Shown in pieces: positions 37,615 to 46,224 of a stretch of DNA of 64,000 nucleotides (positions are counted from its first letter, which is position 1; each line of letters begins with the position of its first letter). Both the position numbers and the translations under genes were made by a program. The notes beneath the pieces were generated by a model that worked only from the letters and a program-made list of their open reading frames with translations, was not told the origin of the DNA and did no database searches. This stretch comes from a virus. The stretch covers positions 1-64,000 of IMG/VR virus record IMGVR_UViG_3300046011_010118. One strand, given 5' to 3'.

Positions 37615-39220
37615 CTTTATCTTTTTTAGGTTCGTTATAGATTACACATTCAGTCAATAATACAGTACCTGCTACTGAAATGGCATTTTCAAGTGCTGTA
37701 CGAGCTACTTTCATTGGATCAATAATGCCTGCTTCAAACATATCTTGTACTGTTTCTGACTTAATGTCATATCCAAATGTACGACCATTTGTAGGGTTTT
37801 CCTCTCTAGCTTTTCTAAGGGCAAAGATAATTTCATCTTTGTTTTCAATTCCAGCATTTGATAGGATTTTGAGGAATGGAGAACCACAAGCAACATATGC
37901 TATTTTCTTTCCTAAATTAAAGTCTTCACCATCATCTTTCTTAAGTGTGATTTTCTCTCTTGCTTCGAGTAAAGCTACACCACCACCTGGAAGCAATCCT
38001 TCTTCAAGTGCTGCTTTAGTTGCTTGTAAAGCGTCATCAATGCGGTCTTTCTTTTCTTTCATTTCGGTTTCAGTAGCACCTCCGATATTAATCACAGCTA
38101 CTCCACCTACTAGTTTTCCAAGGCGTTCTTGCAAATGTTCTTTTTCAAATGCAGAAAGTGATTTTCCAATTTGTTCTTTAAGTTCTGCAATACGTGCTTG
38201 AACGTTTTCTTCAGAACCACTACCATCTACAATTGTAGTAGTGTCTTTAGTTACAGTTACTACTCTTGCTTTACCGAACCAGTCTGAATTAAAACGCTCT
38301 AGTTTCATTCCTTTTTCAGGTGAAATTACAGTACCACCAGTTACAGTTGCAATATCTTCCAAAAGTGCCAAACGACGGTCTCCAAAGTCAGGAGCTTTAA
38401 CAGCAACTGCCTTTAACATTCCTCTCATTTTATTTACAATCAATGTTGATAGTGCTTCACCATCAATATCTTCTGCAATAATTAAGAGTGAACTGTCTGT
38501 TTGTGAAGTACCTTCAAGTACTGGAAGTAATTCTTTAACTGATGTTAAACGTCCATTATAAATTAAGATCAATGGATCTTTTAAAATAGCAGACATTGTA
38601 CTGTTGTCTGTAGTGAAATACATTGATTTGTATCCTCTATCAAACTGAATACCTTCTACTGTTTCAAGTGATGTTTCACCTGTTTTACTTTCTTCAACAG
38701 TAACAACACCATCCATTCCTACCATATTCATAGCTTCAGCTACTAATGCTCCAATTTCTTCATCATTATTTGCTGAAATAGTAGCTACTTGCTTGATTTG
38801 GTCTTCAGAATTGATGTCACGTTTAATTTCATTTAAACCAGCAATTACTTCTTTAGATGCTGCTTCAATACCTTTCTTTACTAAAACCACATTAGTATTA
38901 GGATTAATACTTGAGAATGATTTAGTAATTAAGGCATTTGCAAGCACAGTTGATGTAGTTGTACCATCACCTGCTTTATCTGCAGTTTTAATAGATGCTT
39001 GCTTAATCATTTGAGCACCTATATTTTCAATTGGGTCTTCAACGTCTTTAAGCGTTTTTGCTACTGTAACACCATCTTTGGTACTACGTACAGTTCCGTA
39101 TTCATCAATGAATACTACATTACGGCCATAAGGTCCGAGCGTTGAGCTAACGGCATCAGCCACTTGCTTAATACCATTAGCTAATTTTTCTTTTGCTTCT
39201 TGATTGAAAGCTGTTTTCAT
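37589..39220 (-). CDS. groEL: GroEL chaperonin
   Basis: 543 residues, close to the 548 of E. coli GroEL. TLGPYGRNVVFIDEYG near residue 28, KDGVTVAKTL near 49, AGDGTTTSTVLANALI near 83 (catalytic Asp) and EGLLPGGGVALLEARE near 400 are conserved. It should form the barrel that folds proteins with GroES and ATP. The usual GGM-rich C-terminal tail is replaced by a charged end (KKDKDGEQFPMG). The groES gene lies 180 nt upstream. It overlaps gene 44. Complete chaperonins are rare in phages; the replication-gene context rules out host contamination. Confidence 0.95.
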   Translation of the reverse strand: MKTAFNQEAKEKLANGIKQVADAVSSTLGPYGRNVVFIDEYGTVRSTKDGVTVAKTLKDVEDPIENIGAQMIKQASIKTADKAGDGTTTSTVLANALITKSFSSINPNTNVVLVKKGIEAASKEVIAGLNEIKRDINSEDQIKQVATISANNDEEIGALVAEAMNMVGMDGVVTVEESKTGETSLETVEGIQFDRGYKSMYFTTDNSTMSAILKDPLILIYNGRLTSVKELLPVLEGTSQTDSSLLIIAEDIDGEALSTLIVNKMRGMLKAVAVKAPDFGDRRLALLEDIATVTGGTVISPEKGMKLERFNSDWFGKARVVTVTKDTTTIVDGSGSEENVQARIAELKEQIGKSLSAFEKEHLQERLGKLVGGVAVINIGGATETEMKEKKDRIDDALQATKAALEEGLLPGGGVALLEAREKITLKKDDGEDFNLGKKIAYVACGSPFLKILSNAGIENKDEIIFALRKAREENPTNGRTFGYDIKSETVQDMFEAGIIDPMKVARTALENAISVAGTVLLTECVIYNEPKKDKDGEQFPMG

Positions 39221-39221
39221 A

Positions 39222-39383
39222 TTAATCTTTTAAAAGTTTATACATCATAAACCATAAGGCACTAACTGCTAATCCTAGTGAAAGCCACGATGGAGCATAC
39301 ATAATAACAGCAAACCAGGCTACCATGCCGGCTATTGTACCTAAAGTGTACATAAACGATTTTCCTAGAGTTTTTAAGTTCAT
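39222..39383 (-). CDS. small membrane protein, 53 aa
   Basis: Complete frame, MNLKTLGKSFMYTLGTIAGM then hydrophobic segments around AWFAVIMYAPSWLSLGLAVS. Two membrane helices likely. It fits exactly between groES and groEL. Function unknown. Confidence 0.6.
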   Translation of the reverse strand: MNLKTLGKSFMYTLGTIAGMVAWFAVIMYAPSWLSLGLAVSALWFMMYKLLKD

Positions 39384-39400
39384 ATTATTTATTTTTTATT

Positions 39401-39691
39401 TTATTCTTCAATTAATGCTAATACATGTGCTTCAGCTACAGCAAGGTATTCTACACCTTCCCATTCTAATTTTGCAGGACCTACTTGTGGTAGTACTACT
39501 TTATCTCCTACTTTAAAAGACATAGGAACACGAGCATCACCTGCTGCATTCCATTTTCCTGGTCCCACATCAATAATTGTTCCAACAATTGCTTTTTCTT
39601 GCGACAAATCTGGAATGATGAATTTGCCGTGCATTTTTTCTGTTTTTTCGTCCACCTTTATAATAAGGGCGTCCCATACTGCTTTAATCAT
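39401..39691 (-). CDS. groES: GroES co-chaperonin
   Basis: 96 residues. VWDALIIKVDEKTEKMHGKF with IIPDLSQEKAIVGTIIDVGP covers the N-terminal strand, mobile loop and GxVxxVG element; KVGDKVVLPQVGPAKLEWEG and EYLAVAEAHVLALI complete the fold. The mobile loop carries FII where E. coli GroES has IVL. It should cap GroEL; it shares the operon with the phage groEL. The start overlaps the upstream stop by 4 nt. Confidence 0.93.
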   Translation of the reverse strand: MIKAVWDALIIKVDEKTEKMHGKFIIPDLSQEKAIVGTIIDVGPGKWNAAGDARVPMSFKVGDKVVLPQVGPAKLEWEGVEYLAVAEAHVLALIEE

Positions 39692-39990
39692 ATACCTAGT
39701 GCTTTTTTAAATTTATCAAGTGTTTGTTTATGTTCTATAACATATTCTTTAAGAGTAAGTATTGCTTTACTATCTACCATTTTACCACGTACTAATTTAT
39801 GTACAATAGATTCTAACGAACTATAATAGCCAACGGCCATCATGTTATCGTTATAACCTGGTTCCATTAGTGTGTAGCAATTTTTATCCTCATGAATTTC
39901 ATAAGGGGCAAACAGAGGATCTTTGATGATTACTACATCTTTAGTTTGTCCCTTTTGACGTCCGCGACGTCCTTGTGTTGAATCACTCAT
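39688..39990 (-). CDS. hypothetical protein upstream of groES
   Basis: 100 residues: a basic Gly/Arg-rich start (GRRGRQKGQTKDVVIIKDP) then a mixed domain ending in helices. Not recognised. Coupled to groES by a 4-nt overlap. ATATTTATA lies 22 nt upstream of its start (40012-40020), so a transcript for the chaperonin genes may begin here. Confidence 0.55.
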   Translation of the reverse strand: MSDSTQGRRGRQKGQTKDVVIIKDPLFAPYEIHEDKNCYTLMEPGYNDNMMAVGYYSSLESIVHKLVRGKMVDSKAILTLKEYVIEHKQTLDKFKKALGI

Positions 39991-40011
39991 AACTTTTATT
40001 AATTTATTATA

Positions 40012-40020
40012 TATAAATAT
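40012..40020 (-). promoter_or_regulatory. late-type promoter-like 9-mer ATATTTATA
   Basis: Exact copy of the recurring motif, upstream of the gene leading into groES and groEL, just beyond the stop of the 40024-40224 gene. Confidence 0.45.
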
Positions 40021-40023
40021 ATG

Positions 40024-40224
40024 CTAGTTAATGGGGTCTCCCACAACTTCCTCAACAATTTCAGCTTCCTCTACTAATTCACAAAAGAATAAGCGATCTC
40101 CTTGTTTAAATGTTCTATGTAATGGTGATATTTTGTTCCATTCAGGTCCCAATGGTTCATAATCAGCGCTCATGTTTCGACGCACTATGAACAATTCATC
40201 ATTTATTTTAATTATATTAGGCAT
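40024..40224 (-). CDS. hypothetical protein next to the clamp gene
   Basis: 66 residues, beta-rich (INDELFIVRRNM, DRLFFCELVEEAEIVEEVVG) with an acidic end. Not recognised. It shares one base with the sliding-clamp stop, so it is translationally coupled to it. Confidence 0.55.
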   Translation of the reverse strand: MPNIIKINDELFIVRRNMSADYEPLGPEWNKISPLHRTFKQGDRLFFCELVEEAEIVEEVVGDPIN

Positions 40225-40964
40225 TATGATATTTGTAATTCAGGTAAATAATATACTGAGTATCCTGTTTCTGTTTTAAATTCAAGTTTAAGTAATCCTT
40301 GTGTACTTAAGTATCCTTTAGCTTCAGTCATATCATCTTTATTTGCATTAAGGATTTCCTTTACATATGCAGAATTAAATGACACGAAGCCATCATGTAA
40401 ATTTTCAAATGATGCTTCTGTTGTAAATTCTACTTTATTTGAATGTGATGTTGGCTCTCCTAAAACAAATTTTACTTGTTTATTTCCTTCATCATTTGTA
40501 ATAGTAGACATTCTAAATATGTCTTTAACATTTGATCCTAAAGCACCTTTTGCTTTGGCAAAACGCATAATAAATTCAGAATCAACTACAAATGACACTT
40601 CGTATCCTGGTTCTGTAATTTCAGGTGTGGTTTGAATAATATAAGGGTCTGCTAGTGAATATTGTAGTGAGAAATTTGAATCTTCAATTTGTAATTTAGT
40701 AGGTACTTTATGTGTTTTTTCAACATTAATTATAACGTCCATATCTAGGATACTTAACATTTTAAGTAATCCACTTGTATTGAATATACCTAATGTACCA
40801 TCATCTAATTTAACATCACATTCAATACGTCCTACTAAATCTTGATTTGGGGATACAAATCCAACATTTAAACGATTATTAACAATATTCCATTTGACAC
40901 TTTCTACAGTGCCATTTAAGTAATATTTTTCAATATTTGCTACTAAGTCTAGTTTATTGATCAT
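40224..40964 (-). CDS. 45: DNA polymerase sliding clamp, T4 gp45-like
   Basis: 246 residues, against 228 for T4 gp45. The alternation of strands, LKMLSILDMDVIINVEKTHK near residue 65, FSLQYSLADP and the C-terminal SVYYLPELQI agree with a trimeric clamp subunit. In T4 this clamp also activates late transcription. It lies beside genes 44, 62 and 43 as expected. Confidence 0.8.
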   Translation of the reverse strand: MINKLDLVANIEKYYLNGTVESVKWNIVNNRLNVGFVSPNQDLVGRIECDVKLDDGTLGIFNTSGLLKMLSILDMDVIINVEKTHKVPTKLQIEDSNFSLQYSLADPYIIQTTPEITEPGYEVSFVVDSEFIMRFAKAKGALGSNVKDIFRMSTITNDEGNKQVKFVLGEPTSHSNKVEFTTEASFENLHDGFVSFNSAYVKEILNANKDDMTEAKGYLSTQGLLKLEFKTETGYSVYYLPELQIS

Positions 40965-40965
40965 A

Positions 40966-41094
40966 TTAATTTCCTCTCCCCGTTTTTCTAATTTGGGTAT
41001 TTGTCTTGGCTGGTTTTGGTTGTGTGACCTTTCCCTTTTTATCTGTTTTATTTTTCTTTGCTTCGTTTGGGTTGTTAAAGAATTTTGATGGCAT
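40966..41094 (-). CDS. small basic protein, 42 aa
   Basis: Complete frame, MPSKFFNNPNEAKKNKTDKK, Lys/Asn/Pro-rich and probably disordered. It sits between the polymerase and clamp genes; function unknown. The stop is one base from the clamp start. Confidence 0.5.
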   Translation of the reverse strand: MPSKFFNNPNEAKKNKTDKKGKVTQPKPAKTNTQIRKTGRGN

Positions 41095-41095
41095 A

Positions 41096-41167
41096 TTATT
41101 TGTTTTTAGTGTTTTCGTGTATCTTATACAAGAGTATAACGATAACGAACATTAAAGCTGTTTGCAT
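41096..41167 (-). CDS. possible 23-aa membrane peptide
   Basis: Complete short frame, MQTALMFVIVILLYKIHENT, one membrane helix with a charged tail. Its stop is next to the start of the 40966-41094 gene. Small hydrophobic peptides are common in phages, but coding potential cannot be proven at this length. Confidence 0.35.
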   Translation of the reverse strand: MQTALMFVIVILLYKIHENTKNK

Positions 41168-41206
41168 GTTATTTATTTATATCTAAAGATAATAAGGTTT
41201 CCTGGT

Positions 41207-43792
41207 TTATCCAAACTTAAAGAACTTGTTGATGTTGTTATTGAATATTGGTTTTCCCCATTTCAAATCCTCATATAGTGTTTCTAATTTGTTTTTTAAC
41301 ATTGAATCAAATAACTGTACTTTATCCAGGTATTTTTCAATAAATTCTGTAATAAATGGAGGATCATCATATCCATTAAATCCAATAACATCAATTCGAT
41401 ATGGGTTATCTTTTAAATATGCTATAAACATTTTATCTCCAATTTGAAATGCATTGTGTTTTTTATCTAACTTCTTAAATTTAAGTAAGTCATTATAGTA
41501 AATAGCTGCTTTAGTATTGATAGGACATTTCAATTCCAATTTAGAGAATATTTCGCCTGCTTGTGGAGGTGAAGCAATATATTCAGCCATATTTTTTAAT
41601 CCAGTAGGTTTAAGTAGCAAGCGCCAATCTACTGTGTTGATGCTTTCTCTGAATGTAATGATTTGTTTGTCTATTTCTGGTTTGGGTTTACCAAACATGA
41701 TATCTTGAATTAATCCCTTTGCAAATTTTCTAAAGTAAGGAGCAAAGTTAGATTTCATTAGATCTAATCCTTTAATATCTAGTTCTTCAGTTGGTACACC
41801 TTCTTTATTTACAATAAATTGAGCGTAACGTCTTTTACCTGCAAAGTATCCTCGCTCAAGTACTACCTCTTGCTTTAATTCAAAATAATGAGGACGATCA
41901 TGTAGATTGAATAATTCTACTACTAGTGTGTTTAAGTTTTCATTTGCTGCTTTTTGAATTTCAGTAGCAACTTCTAAAACATATTTTACTGCTTCCTCTC
42001 TACTACTTAAATCTACATTAGGATGCCTTTTCTGGATTAGATCCTTAACTTGAATGAATAGTGAATCGGTATCTGAAGTTACAATATAATCAATACCTTC
42101 AGTTTCCATTTGTTTATTCATCCATTTATTTACATACTTGATTGATTCTTGAGTTAGTCTTTGTCCTGTAAGTGTAATTGCTTTAGATATGAATTTATGT
42201 CCATCAGTGTATCTCCATCCATTAATTGCAAATACACCGTAAACGTCATTTAATTTAATTTTATAAGCGTGTTGACGTCTGTTGTAAAAGTCTCCCATAA
42301 CAGGATCTTTATCTACTTTAAACGCCTTTTTCATTTTATTTTTATATTCAACACGTTTGTTGAACCAATCACTTAAGATATCACACACTACTGAATTTTT
42401 ATCTTTACGGAATATTACTCCAGGTGCAGATATAATCCAATTTTCACTTTCAATTAATTTTACTATTTTACCTACTGTAATAACAGAGCGTGATATATTT
42501 TTATTTGAATTGATTTTCTCAATAGTTACTTCAGTATCTGGATTTAGTAGTTTTAATTCTTTTAAAGACCATTGATTGTCATATTTGTCTTTATTTACAA
42601 TTCTACCTATTAATGTTTCAATACCCATATTCAAGGATCGAATAATTGATGGATATAGTGAGGTAAAGTCCAAATCAATAACCCATTCATATAATCCTGG
42701 TGTTGGGTCTTTTAAATATCCACCAGCATATTCTTCCTTAATATCTTTTAAATTAGGATTGTATGTAGTAGGTTTATTTGGTGAAACTATATCTTTACGC
42801 TTCAAATACGTTAAAATAGCACCCTCATTAAGTGCTGTTGACAGATATATTTGTTCGTAAGGTACATGGCACAAGTGAGATACAGTAACAGTTAGATCAA
42901 TAAATTTAAGTTTATTTTCAAGCGCAACTATAATTTCAACGTCACGCAAATTATATTCAATAAACTTATTTACATCCTCTTTAAATAATTTATCTAACGA
43001 TCCTAAGTAATCTACTTTACCTAAATCAACATATTTCTCTCCAATATTACCTAAGGCATAAGATGGTTCTTGTGTTGTAATATACTTTTTAAACAGCAGC
43101 ATATAGTCAAGATGGTTTACACCTGCTATAGTAGTATATTTTGCCCCTGCAAATTCGCCTTCATCTACCTTTTTAAGTGGAGATAAACGTGCTGCTTGGC
43201 TTTCACCCAATACATTTGCAATACGATGGTATAAGTAAGGAATATCAAAGAACTCACTATTCCATCCTGTTATAATTGTTGGATCTAATTCTTCCCATTT
43301 GTCAAGGAACTTATACATTAATTCCTTTTCTGTAAAGCAAGGTACTACAGTTTTGTTTTCATTTGTAGATTCAGTCATTGTCTTTGCTTCATCTAAAATA
43401 TAACAGTAATACATTTTAGTACTATTGTCATATAAAGCAATGGCTGTTAATTTACCTGCTGGATTGCGAACTGTATCTTGAGTAAGTGCACCTGCAATTT
43501 CACATTCAATGTCTAAATAAATTATATTTTGATATTCAGGTGTATCATCTGATTCATAATATGCATCTACAAGTACACGAGTATATTTGTCAACATCACT
43601 TTCAAATACATTTGGATCTTTATACCCATATTGTTTTGTAGGTGATACACGTTGCCCATCTAGTGTTTCGTATTGGCCCCTTTCATCAGCGACATAGCAG
43701 GTGGCTCGATATGGAAATTCGAGCCAACCTTTTTTATCGTCGCGTAAGTGATATTTCTTTTCTCCTCTATTGTAATAGATTGCTTGATACAT
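41207..43792 (-). CDS. 43: family B DNA polymerase, T4 gp43-like
   Basis: 861 residues, against 898 for T4. Exonuclease motif YLDIECE near residue 97 and DYLGSL/NLRDVEIIVALE further on; polymerase motif A DLDFTSLYPSIIRSLNMG near 375, motif B KIKLNDVYGVFAINGWR near 515, motif C TSDTDSLF near 572. Replicates the phage genome with 3'-5' proofreading. Last gene of the replication block, preceding the glycan genes. ORF is intact, with no intein or intron. Confidence 0.95.
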   Translation of the reverse strand: MYQAIYYNRGEKKYHLRDDKKGWLEFPYRATCYVADERGQYETLDGQRVSPTKQYGYKDPNVFESDVDKYTRVLVDAYYESDDTPEYQNIIYLDIECEIAGALTQDTVRNPAGKLTAIALYDNSTKMYYCYILDEAKTMTESTNENKTVVPCFTEKELMYKFLDKWEELDPTIITGWNSEFFDIPYLYHRIANVLGESQAARLSPLKKVDEGEFAGAKYTTIAGVNHLDYMLLFKKYITTQEPSYALGNIGEKYVDLGKVDYLGSLDKLFKEDVNKFIEYNLRDVEIIVALENKLKFIDLTVTVSHLCHVPYEQIYLSTALNEGAILTYLKRKDIVSPNKPTTYNPNLKDIKEEYAGGYLKDPTPGLYEWVIDLDFTSLYPSIIRSLNMGIETLIGRIVNKDKYDNQWSLKELKLLNPDTEVTIEKINSNKNISRSVITVGKIVKLIESENWIISAPGVIFRKDKNSVVCDILSDWFNKRVEYKNKMKKAFKVDKDPVMGDFYNRRQHAYKIKLNDVYGVFAINGWRYTDGHKFISKAITLTGQRLTQESIKYVNKWMNKQMETEGIDYIVTSDTDSLFIQVKDLIQKRHPNVDLSSREEAVKYVLEVATEIQKAANENLNTLVVELFNLHDRPHYFELKQEVVLERGYFAGKRRYAQFIVNKEGVPTEELDIKGLDLMKSNFAPYFRKFAKGLIQDIMFGKPKPEIDKQIITFRESINTVDWRLLLKPTGLKNMAEYIASPPQAGEIFSKLELKCPINTKAAIYYNDLLKFKKLDKKHNAFQIGDKMFIAYLKDNPYRIDVIGFNGYDDPPFITEFIEKYLDKVQLFDSMLKNKLETLYEDLKWGKPIFNNNINKFFKFG

Positions 43793-43815
43793 TATTTAAA
43801 GATACAAAAGAGAAT

Positions 43816-46224
43816 TTAGTTCTCACGTCTTTCTTCTGGTTTATAATATACAATCCTGTTGTGCCAAACTGGTGCTGCTAATAATATTGCTGGTTTAATA
43901 TGTCCTCTCATTGTTTCTTGGAACATATATGACATCCATGTTTGTTCAAATGGATTTGCCCATTCAGTTTCTAGGAACATTTTATAGTTACCTTTTTTGT
44001 TTACAATCATAGGCCAGTTTGCATAATATATTTCTCCGGTTGCATAAGATAATTCACCATTTACTTCAATTCTATCAAATTTAGTTCTTGGAGCGTATGG
44101 GTCTAATCCTGATACTGGTAGTTGGTCATAATCAGGCCATACAAATGTTCTTACTGATTGTGGTACATTATACCAAGATACCTGAATGTTATTGTCCATG
44201 TATACTTCAGTATATGATAATTTGAGGAAATCAAAATCTTCCTTAGCCATTATTTCATGAATCTTCTTCCACAAGTCAGGAACGAATTTTCTAAATCCAT
44301 TTCTACAATATCCTGTTTCAGTTGAAGGATAGAACCCCATATCATCTTCAAAGAATAAGTAATAGTCACTATCTGATTCTTGGAAATGTTTTGCAGCAAA
44401 TAATCTTCCACCATTAATCCCTTTATTTTCGTTCATAATGATATGTTCAAAACCATATTTGTCTGCTACTACTTTATTATCAATTCGTGCTTGTGGATCT
44501 GTAGAATTATCAATTAGTATTTTCTTATGTGGTTTTTCTAGCCAATCAGGTGAATTTGCTTTCCATGTAGCTAATGTGTGTTCAATTTGTTGAGGGAAAT
44601 TAAACGTAAGCATGTACAATGATGTTTTATCTGTAGTAGCATTGTATATGCTCTTAGGCAATACATGGGCACGTTTACTATTATTTTCTAATTGTACTTG
44701 ATCGTCTAATAATGCTTGTACAAACTTAACAATTAATCCATTATCATCTAAAGCAAAACGTCTGTAAAGATGTGGTTCAAGATGTGCCATGATACTAAAG
44801 ATACTTTCTTCAGTACCCATATATCCTTCATCTAAAGTACCTTGTAACAAAGCATAATAAGTACCATTTGCTTGAGTTAAGAAATCTTTATGTCCACCAA
44901 ACAATCCACCTCTACAAACATATTCTACTTTTTCACGAGCATATCTGTTAATTCCTTTAACTTCAAACCCATGAATTTCATCTACAGGCTGGTAAGGGTA
45001 ACTTAAGAATAGGAATGTTTTTAAGTATGGGATAATTTTATCTAGTGCTCTGTTTTCTGTAAAGTATTTTTCATAAACAGTATTTGTAATACCTGCATCA
45101 AGCCATAAGAAATAATTTGTATCAAATACATTCATTACTTTAGCATCATGCAACATGAACATTTTTGATTGTACAATTGGATTGTACCATTCAAGTGCTG
45201 CTTGAGGACTACTTTTCAACCAACCATTTTCTCCTGTTTGATTAAGCCATTTTTCACTTGTTCTTATTTGTTGGGTTTTATCCCAAAACGGAGCATAAAA
45301 GTTATTTTTAATGTCGTCTAATTCAAAGTTTCTAACGTGTGTGTTTTCAGGTTTACGTTTTTCCCAAACTAGATATTCATATTCTTTAGGAATATAAATA
45401 AACATTTTTACAGGTATATCTAGGAACTTTCTAAAGTTTTCAATATAATGACTAAAGTCTCTACCTGGTCTTCCTATGTTCCATAATCCAGTTACTAAGG
45501 TTAAATCATCAGTTGTTTCTAATGCTTTAACTGGTTCAGACATTTGTACTTGTTGTCTTAATTTATCCAACTCATAAAATGCTAATCCTTTTCTAACACC
45601 ATTATCGTATCCGTCTACTTTAGGTTTTTCCTCAATGTAAAATTCAGGTTTAGGAAAATTAAAAGGTGCTGAATGTAAGCATACAGGATAAAAAGCAGCA
45701 GCTCCTCTATCCCAATTTGCTTCTACTGTTACAGTATTGTCTCTATTCTCATGAGTATAATTTGGATCATTTAAACTATACCAAGTAGTAGTTAAAAGAT
45801 ATTTACATTTTGATTTTAAAATATTTGCTATTGCTTTTTGTCCACCATCTAAAGTAAGATGTCCCAATACATCTCTTACAATCAATAAATCACCTTCAGG
45901 TATTTCAATACCGTCTTGTGTTAAGTCTAATTCTTTAAAACTAATTATTGAATTTGCAAACTTTTGGTTGTCCTGAATCATTTCAGGTACAATATCACAA
46001 CCTGTATATTTTTCAAAATTGTATACAATGTCTTTCATCCAGTTAAAGTCCCCACAAGGAACATCAACTACAGATTTTATTTCTTTGTCTTTAACTAACT
46101 GTTTGATTTGTTGCCTAATAATATCAGTTTCTTCCATGGTGCTTCCAGGGCCACTTTTACTTTCAGGCCAACCACCAAATCTCCAGTTTGTGTAAACGTC
46201 TTGAAAAGTTTCTTTTAAACTCAT
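43816..46224 (-). CDS. three-domain fusion: methyltransferase, HtrL/YibB-like, GT2-like
   Basis: 802 residues. Residues about 30-190 form a class I methyltransferase (VVDVPCGDFNWMKDI, YTGCDIVPEMI, LLIVRDVLGHLTLDG). About 225-500 resembles HtrL/YibB-type glycosyltransferases (LVTGLWNIGRPG, YFLWLDAGITN, GGLFGGHKDF), like the protein at 15949-16899. About 540-780 is a GT2-like domain (LYMLTFNFPQQIEHTL, KGINGGRLFA, YYLFFEDDMGFYPS with DDM as DxD). It probably adds and methylates successive residues of one glycan. It overlaps the carbamoyltransferase by 4 nt. Confidence 0.75.
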   Translation of the reverse strand: MSLKETFQDVYTNWRFGGWPESKSGPGSTMEETDIIRQQIKQLVKDKEIKSVVDVPCGDFNWMKDIVYNFEKYTGCDIVPEMIQDNQKFANSIISFKELDLTQDGIEIPEGDLLIVRDVLGHLTLDGGQKAIANILKSKCKYLLTTTWYSLNDPNYTHENRDNTVTVEANWDRGAAAFYPVCLHSAPFNFPKPEFYIEEKPKVDGYDNGVRKGLAFYELDKLRQQVQMSEPVKALETTDDLTLVTGLWNIGRPGRDFSHYIENFRKFLDIPVKMFIYIPKEYEYLVWEKRKPENTHVRNFELDDIKNNFYAPFWDKTQQIRTSEKWLNQTGENGWLKSSPQAALEWYNPIVQSKMFMLHDAKVMNVFDTNYFLWLDAGITNTVYEKYFTENRALDKIIPYLKTFLFLSYPYQPVDEIHGFEVKGINRYAREKVEYVCRGGLFGGHKDFLTQANGTYYALLQGTLDEGYMGTEESIFSIMAHLEPHLYRRFALDDNGLIVKFVQALLDDQVQLENNSKRAHVLPKSIYNATTDKTSLYMLTFNFPQQIEHTLATWKANSPDWLEKPHKKILIDNSTDPQARIDNKVVADKYGFEHIIMNENKGINGGRLFAAKHFQESDSDYYLFFEDDMGFYPSTETGYCRNGFRKFVPDLWKKIHEIMAKEDFDFLKLSYTEVYMDNNIQVSWYNVPQSVRTFVWPDYDQLPVSGLDPYAPRTKFDRIEVNGELSYATGEIYYANWPMIVNKKGNYKMFLETEWANPFEQTWMSYMFQETMRGHIKPAILLAAPVWHNRIVYYKPEERREN

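Noticed and set aside
37680-38561. Plus-strand ORFs of 173 and 106 residues opposite groEL
   Set aside because: Antisense shadows of a well-supported gene; no motifs and opposite to the general gene direction.
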